Below, in pieces: positions 61,866 to 64,000 of a stretch of DNA of 64,000 nucleotides (within the stretch, counting starts at the first letter, position 1; every line of letters starts with the position of its first letter). This DNA is from an uncultured Planctomycetaceae bacterium (GTDB lineage Bacteria > Planctomycetota > Planctomycetia > Planctomycetales > Planctomycetaceae). The stretch covers positions 1 to 64,000 of the forward strand of contig CAIQIE010000209.1 in the NCBI GenBank assembly GCA_903871805.1. Reading direction: 5' to 3'. The notes below the pieces were generated by a model that had not been told where the DNA came from, ran no database searches, and worked only from the letters and a program-made list of their open reading frames with translations. The translations under genes were made by a program, and so were the position numbers.

Positions 61866-64000
61866 ATGCAATCCTGGCCAAAACGGTGTCTTCGGCGAAT
61901 GTGTCTGGTCCTGACCAGTGTCAGTGTGTTGTCAACGATCGTTTTCGGCCAGACGGTTTCCGGACCGATGGGCACTGTGCCGCTGACGACTGAGGGTGAT
62001 ATCGCCTCGCAGATGGTGGACGGACTGGACCGTTTCCTGCTGAAGCAGATTGCAGACGAGTCGGCAGCGCGTCCATCACGATTTGAGTTCTCAACGGAAT
62101 CGCAGGCAGCTCTTGAAGAGTCGTTAAAGCCCTATCGTGTGAAACTGGCGTCTTGTCTTGGAATTCGCGATGCACGACTGGCCTTTGATCGGCCGGAGAT
62201 TATTACATGGGCCGGATTGTCGTCGATCGCCGGTGAATCGCAGGGTTTTATGATTCAGGCCATTCGTTGGCCGGTCTTGAGCGATCCGTCGCCGCAGGGG
62301 CAGGGCCTCGTGTCGTTGTCGGGTGAGGGTTTACTGCTGACACCGAAGGGGAAAATTCAGGCCAGTGTGATCGTGTTGCCGGATGCGGATCAGTCTCCGG
62401 AACAGTTGGCGGGGCTGCAACCGGGATTTCCAGCGGATCAGCAGATCGCGGCGTTGTTGGCGTCTTCGGGTTGTCGGGTTGTTGTACCGGTGTTGATAAG
62501 TCGTCAGCGAGAAAAGCGACTGGGTCGTGCGGATCTGACGCACCGTGAATATCTGCACCGGGCCGCATTTGAGCTGGGCCGGACGCTGGCGGGTTATGAA
62601 GTGCAGTCGGCATTAAGTCTGGTGGATTGGTTTGAAAAAGAGGCCCCGGAGCAGGCGATTGGAATCTACGGGCATGGCGAAGGCGGTATGGAAGCGCTGT
62701 TTGCAGCCGCACTGGATACACGAATTGACGCCGCGGCTGTCAGTGGGTTCTTTGGGCCTCGGGAAGGATCATGGAACGAGCCAATTGACCGGAATTTCAG
62801 CGGGTTGTTGAAAACTTTTGGAGCTGTGGAGCTGGCCTGTCTGTGTGCCCCGCGTGGTCTATATGTCATTACAGCTTCGGGGCCTGAAATGCAGTTAGCG
62901 GGCAATGGGGGTGCTCCTGCAGAATTGAAATCACCGGACCCGAAAGCAGCGGCAGAAGAATTGGGAAGAGCAAGAGCAAAGCTGGGGAAATTTGGTGATC
63001 GACTGACCCTTGGAACGCCGGCCGAAGCAAAAAATCCTGACGCACAAAGGGTGGTCGGACCAGGAGAGATCGCCACCTGGCTGAAACAGCTGACAGGGGC
63101 TGATTTGCCCATCAGTGCACCAGCGGTGACAGCCAGTGAAACCGTTGTGAAGGCGATTCAGGAAGGACGAGAAAAGCGTCTGATTCAGCAGATCGACAGA
63201 CACAATCAGTTGTTGCTTCGGGAGAGTCCGTTTGTACGTAAGGAGTTTCTGTCAAAGCTGGATTTGACTTCTGTGGAGGCGTATTCGAAGACTGTGGAAG
63301 GGTATCGGGAGATTTTCCGCAAAGAAGTCATTGGGGAATTTGAGTTACCGGTACTACCGTTCAATGCGAGATCACGAAAGAGTTGGGAGACGGACAAGTG
63401 GACGGGGCATGAAGTGATGCTGGACGTCTTTCCGGGCGTGTTTGCCTATGGTGTGCTGCTGTTGCCAAAGGATCTGAAGCCCGGAGAAAAGCGTCCTGTT
63501 GTTGTGTGTCAGCATGGATTGGAAGGACGTCCTGTGGATATCTTTCAGGGCGACCATCCGGCGTATCATGACTTCGCAGCGAAGTTGTGTGAGCGGGGGT
63601 TTATTACATTTTCTCCACAGAACCCGTATATCTTCACGGATCGCTTTAGGACACTGCAGCGGAAGGCACAGCCGCTTGGGAAAACGCTGTTTTCGATGAT
63701 TGTGCCACAGCATCAGCAGATCGTGGACTGGTTACAGACTCAGCCTTTTGTGGATCCTGATCGGATCGCTTTTTATGGGTTGAGTTATGGCGGCAAATCG
63801 GCAATGCGGATACCGGCGCTGGTGACGGATTACTGTCTGTCGATCTGTTCGGCCGACTTCAATGAATGGGTCCTGAAAAACGCGACGACTCGTCATAACT
63901 TCAGTTACATGTGGACGGGCGAGTATGAAATTTTCGAGTGGGATCTGGGCAGCACCTTCAACTATGCTGAGATGGCGGCTCTGATCTGTCCGCGTCCATT
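61866..64000 (+). CDS. Exported alpha/beta-hydrolase, dienelactone-hydrolase-like (3' end outside window)
   Basis: At least 711 codons, absent from the ORF track because the stop lies beyond the window. A signal peptide starts at ATG 61866 (MCLVLTSVSVLSTIVFGQ). Two hydrolase-like parts: the first (about residues 140-330) has IGIYGHGEGGMEALFAAALD, in which the nucleophile Ser is Glu, so it seems inactive; the second has VVVCQHGLEGRPVD, an HG oxyanion motif, and IAFYGLSYGGKSAMRIPAL, an intact G-x-S-x-G-G nucleophile elbow. Planctomycete proteins of this type are acetyl-xylan-esterase or dienelactone-hydrolase relatives. A periplasmic esterase or peptidase role is inferred; the catalytic Asp/His lie beyond the edge. 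Confidence 0.8.
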   Translation, partial: MQSWPKRCLRRMCLVLTSVSVLSTIVFGQTVSGPMGTVPLTTEGDIASQMVDGLDRFLLKQIADESAARPSRFEFSTESQAALEESLKPYRVKLASCLGIRDARLAFDRPEIITWAGLSSIAGESQGFMIQAIRWPVLSDPSPQGQGLVSLSGEGLLLTPKGKIQASVIVLPDADQSPEQLAGLQPGFPADQQIAALLASSGCRVVVPVLISRQREKRLGRADLTHREYLHRAAFELGRTLAGYEVQSALSLVDWFEKEAPEQAIGIYGHGEGGMEALFAAALDTRIDAAAVSGFFGPREGSWNEPIDRNFSGLLKTFGAVELACLCAPRGLYVITASGPEMQLAGNGGAPAELKSPDPKAAAEELGRARAKLGKFGDRLTLGTPAEAKNPDAQRVVGPGEIATWLKQLTGADLPISAPAVTASETVVKAIQEGREKRLIQQIDRHNQLLLRESPFVRKEFLSKLDLTSVEAYSKTVEGYREIFRKEVIGEFELPVLPFNARSRKSWETDKWTGHEVMLDVFPGVFAYGVLLLPKDLKPGEKRPVVVCQHGLEGRPVDIFQGDHPAYHDFAAKLCERGFITFSPQNPYIFTDRFRTLQRKAQPLGKTLFSMIVPQHQQIVDWLQTQPFVDPDRIAFYGLSYGGKSAMRIPALVTDYCLSICSADFNEWVLKNATTRHNFSYMWTGEYEIFEWDLGSTFNYAEMAALICPRP

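Overview
The window looks like a chromosomal segment of a planctomycete, probably order Planctomycetales. Three proteins carry the planctomycete-specific set of cytochrome-like motif plus DUF1549/PSCyt2 and DUF1553/PSD1, and two are DUF1501 proteins with twin-arginine leaders. Other pointers are Tat-exported Gfo/Idh/MocA oxidoreductases, a PQQ-propeller protein, a YyaL-type thioredoxin protein, a large secreted FnIII metalloprotease and dispersed 'GGTGCC(A)GGCACC'-like mini-repeats. Moderate G+C and many TTG/GTG starts fit. Species cannot be assigned by eye.

Layout. 1-3258 (-): left-truncated secreted metzincin-like protease with six FnIII repeats. 3.7-10.2 kb (+): ECF sigma factor, anti-sigma-like membrane protein, exported coiled-coil protein, DUF1549/DUF1553 protein and DUF1501 protein, closed by a terminator; this reads as a self-regulated envelope module. 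10.3-12.3 kb (-): HD phosphohydrolase and DUF805-like membrane protein. 12.8-16.2 kb (+): Gfo/Idh/MocA oxidoreductase, His-rich membrane protein, PQQ-like propeller. 16.2-17.8 kb (-): HlyD-type adaptor with a cytosolic helix-hairpin-helix-like head. 18.3-20.9 kb (+): YyaL/DUF255 thioredoxin protein fused to a DsbD-N-like domain. 21.5-23.3 kb (+): XRE-ImmA/IrrE regulator-protease plus PIN-domain protein, a likely toxin-antitoxin locus. 23.5-26.8 kb (-): RidA-family protein, HEAT-repeat protein and a small exported protein. 27.3-35.1 kb (+): nucleoside-hydrolase-like protein lacking key Asp residues, a 1954-aa DUF4011/helicase/Vsr-like nuclease/DUF3320 protein resembling the single-gene phage-defence protein Hhe, and an exported HExxH peptidase. 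35.2-39.7 kb (-): PSCyt1/DUF1549/DUF1553 protein and LpxK. 40.3-41.9 kb (+): ABC ATPase and permease with no binding protein. 41.9-43.3 kb (-): second DUF1501 protein. 44-50.3 kb: exported AsmA-like protein (+), degenerate sugar-isomerase-type half barrel (-), third DUF1549/DUF1553 protein (+), sulfatase relic (+). 50.3-55.7 kb (-): QueD/PTPS, GT4 glycosyltransferase, HD protein, rhomboid protease, and an FAD oxidoreductase-methyltransferase fusion. 56.1-57.4 kb (+): Tat-exported Gfo/Idh/MocA protein. 58.4-59.5 kb (-): LRR lipoprotein. 60-61.2 kb (+): isocitrate-dehydrogenase-family enzyme. 61.6 kb (-): tRNA-Leu(UAA). 61.9 kb to the end (+): right-truncated exported alpha/beta-hydrolase.

Most notable: (1) the FAD oxidoreductase-PF06962 methyltransferase fusion (53969-55657), which looks like a one-protein MnmL-MnmM system that would finish mnm5(s2)U in tRNA wobble positions, with domains in the opposite order to, and a methyltransferase unrelated to, that of E. 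coli MnmC; (2) the Hhe-like defence protein; (3) the XRE-ImmA/IrrE-PIN pair; (4) two copies of a ~147-bp MITE-like element (46.5 and 61.3 kb); (5) perfect palindromes in several promoter regions; (6) a gene-poor 57.4-58.4 kb segment with mini-repeats and a cluster of TTATCAACA-type boxes. All family assignments come from reading motifs, not from searches.
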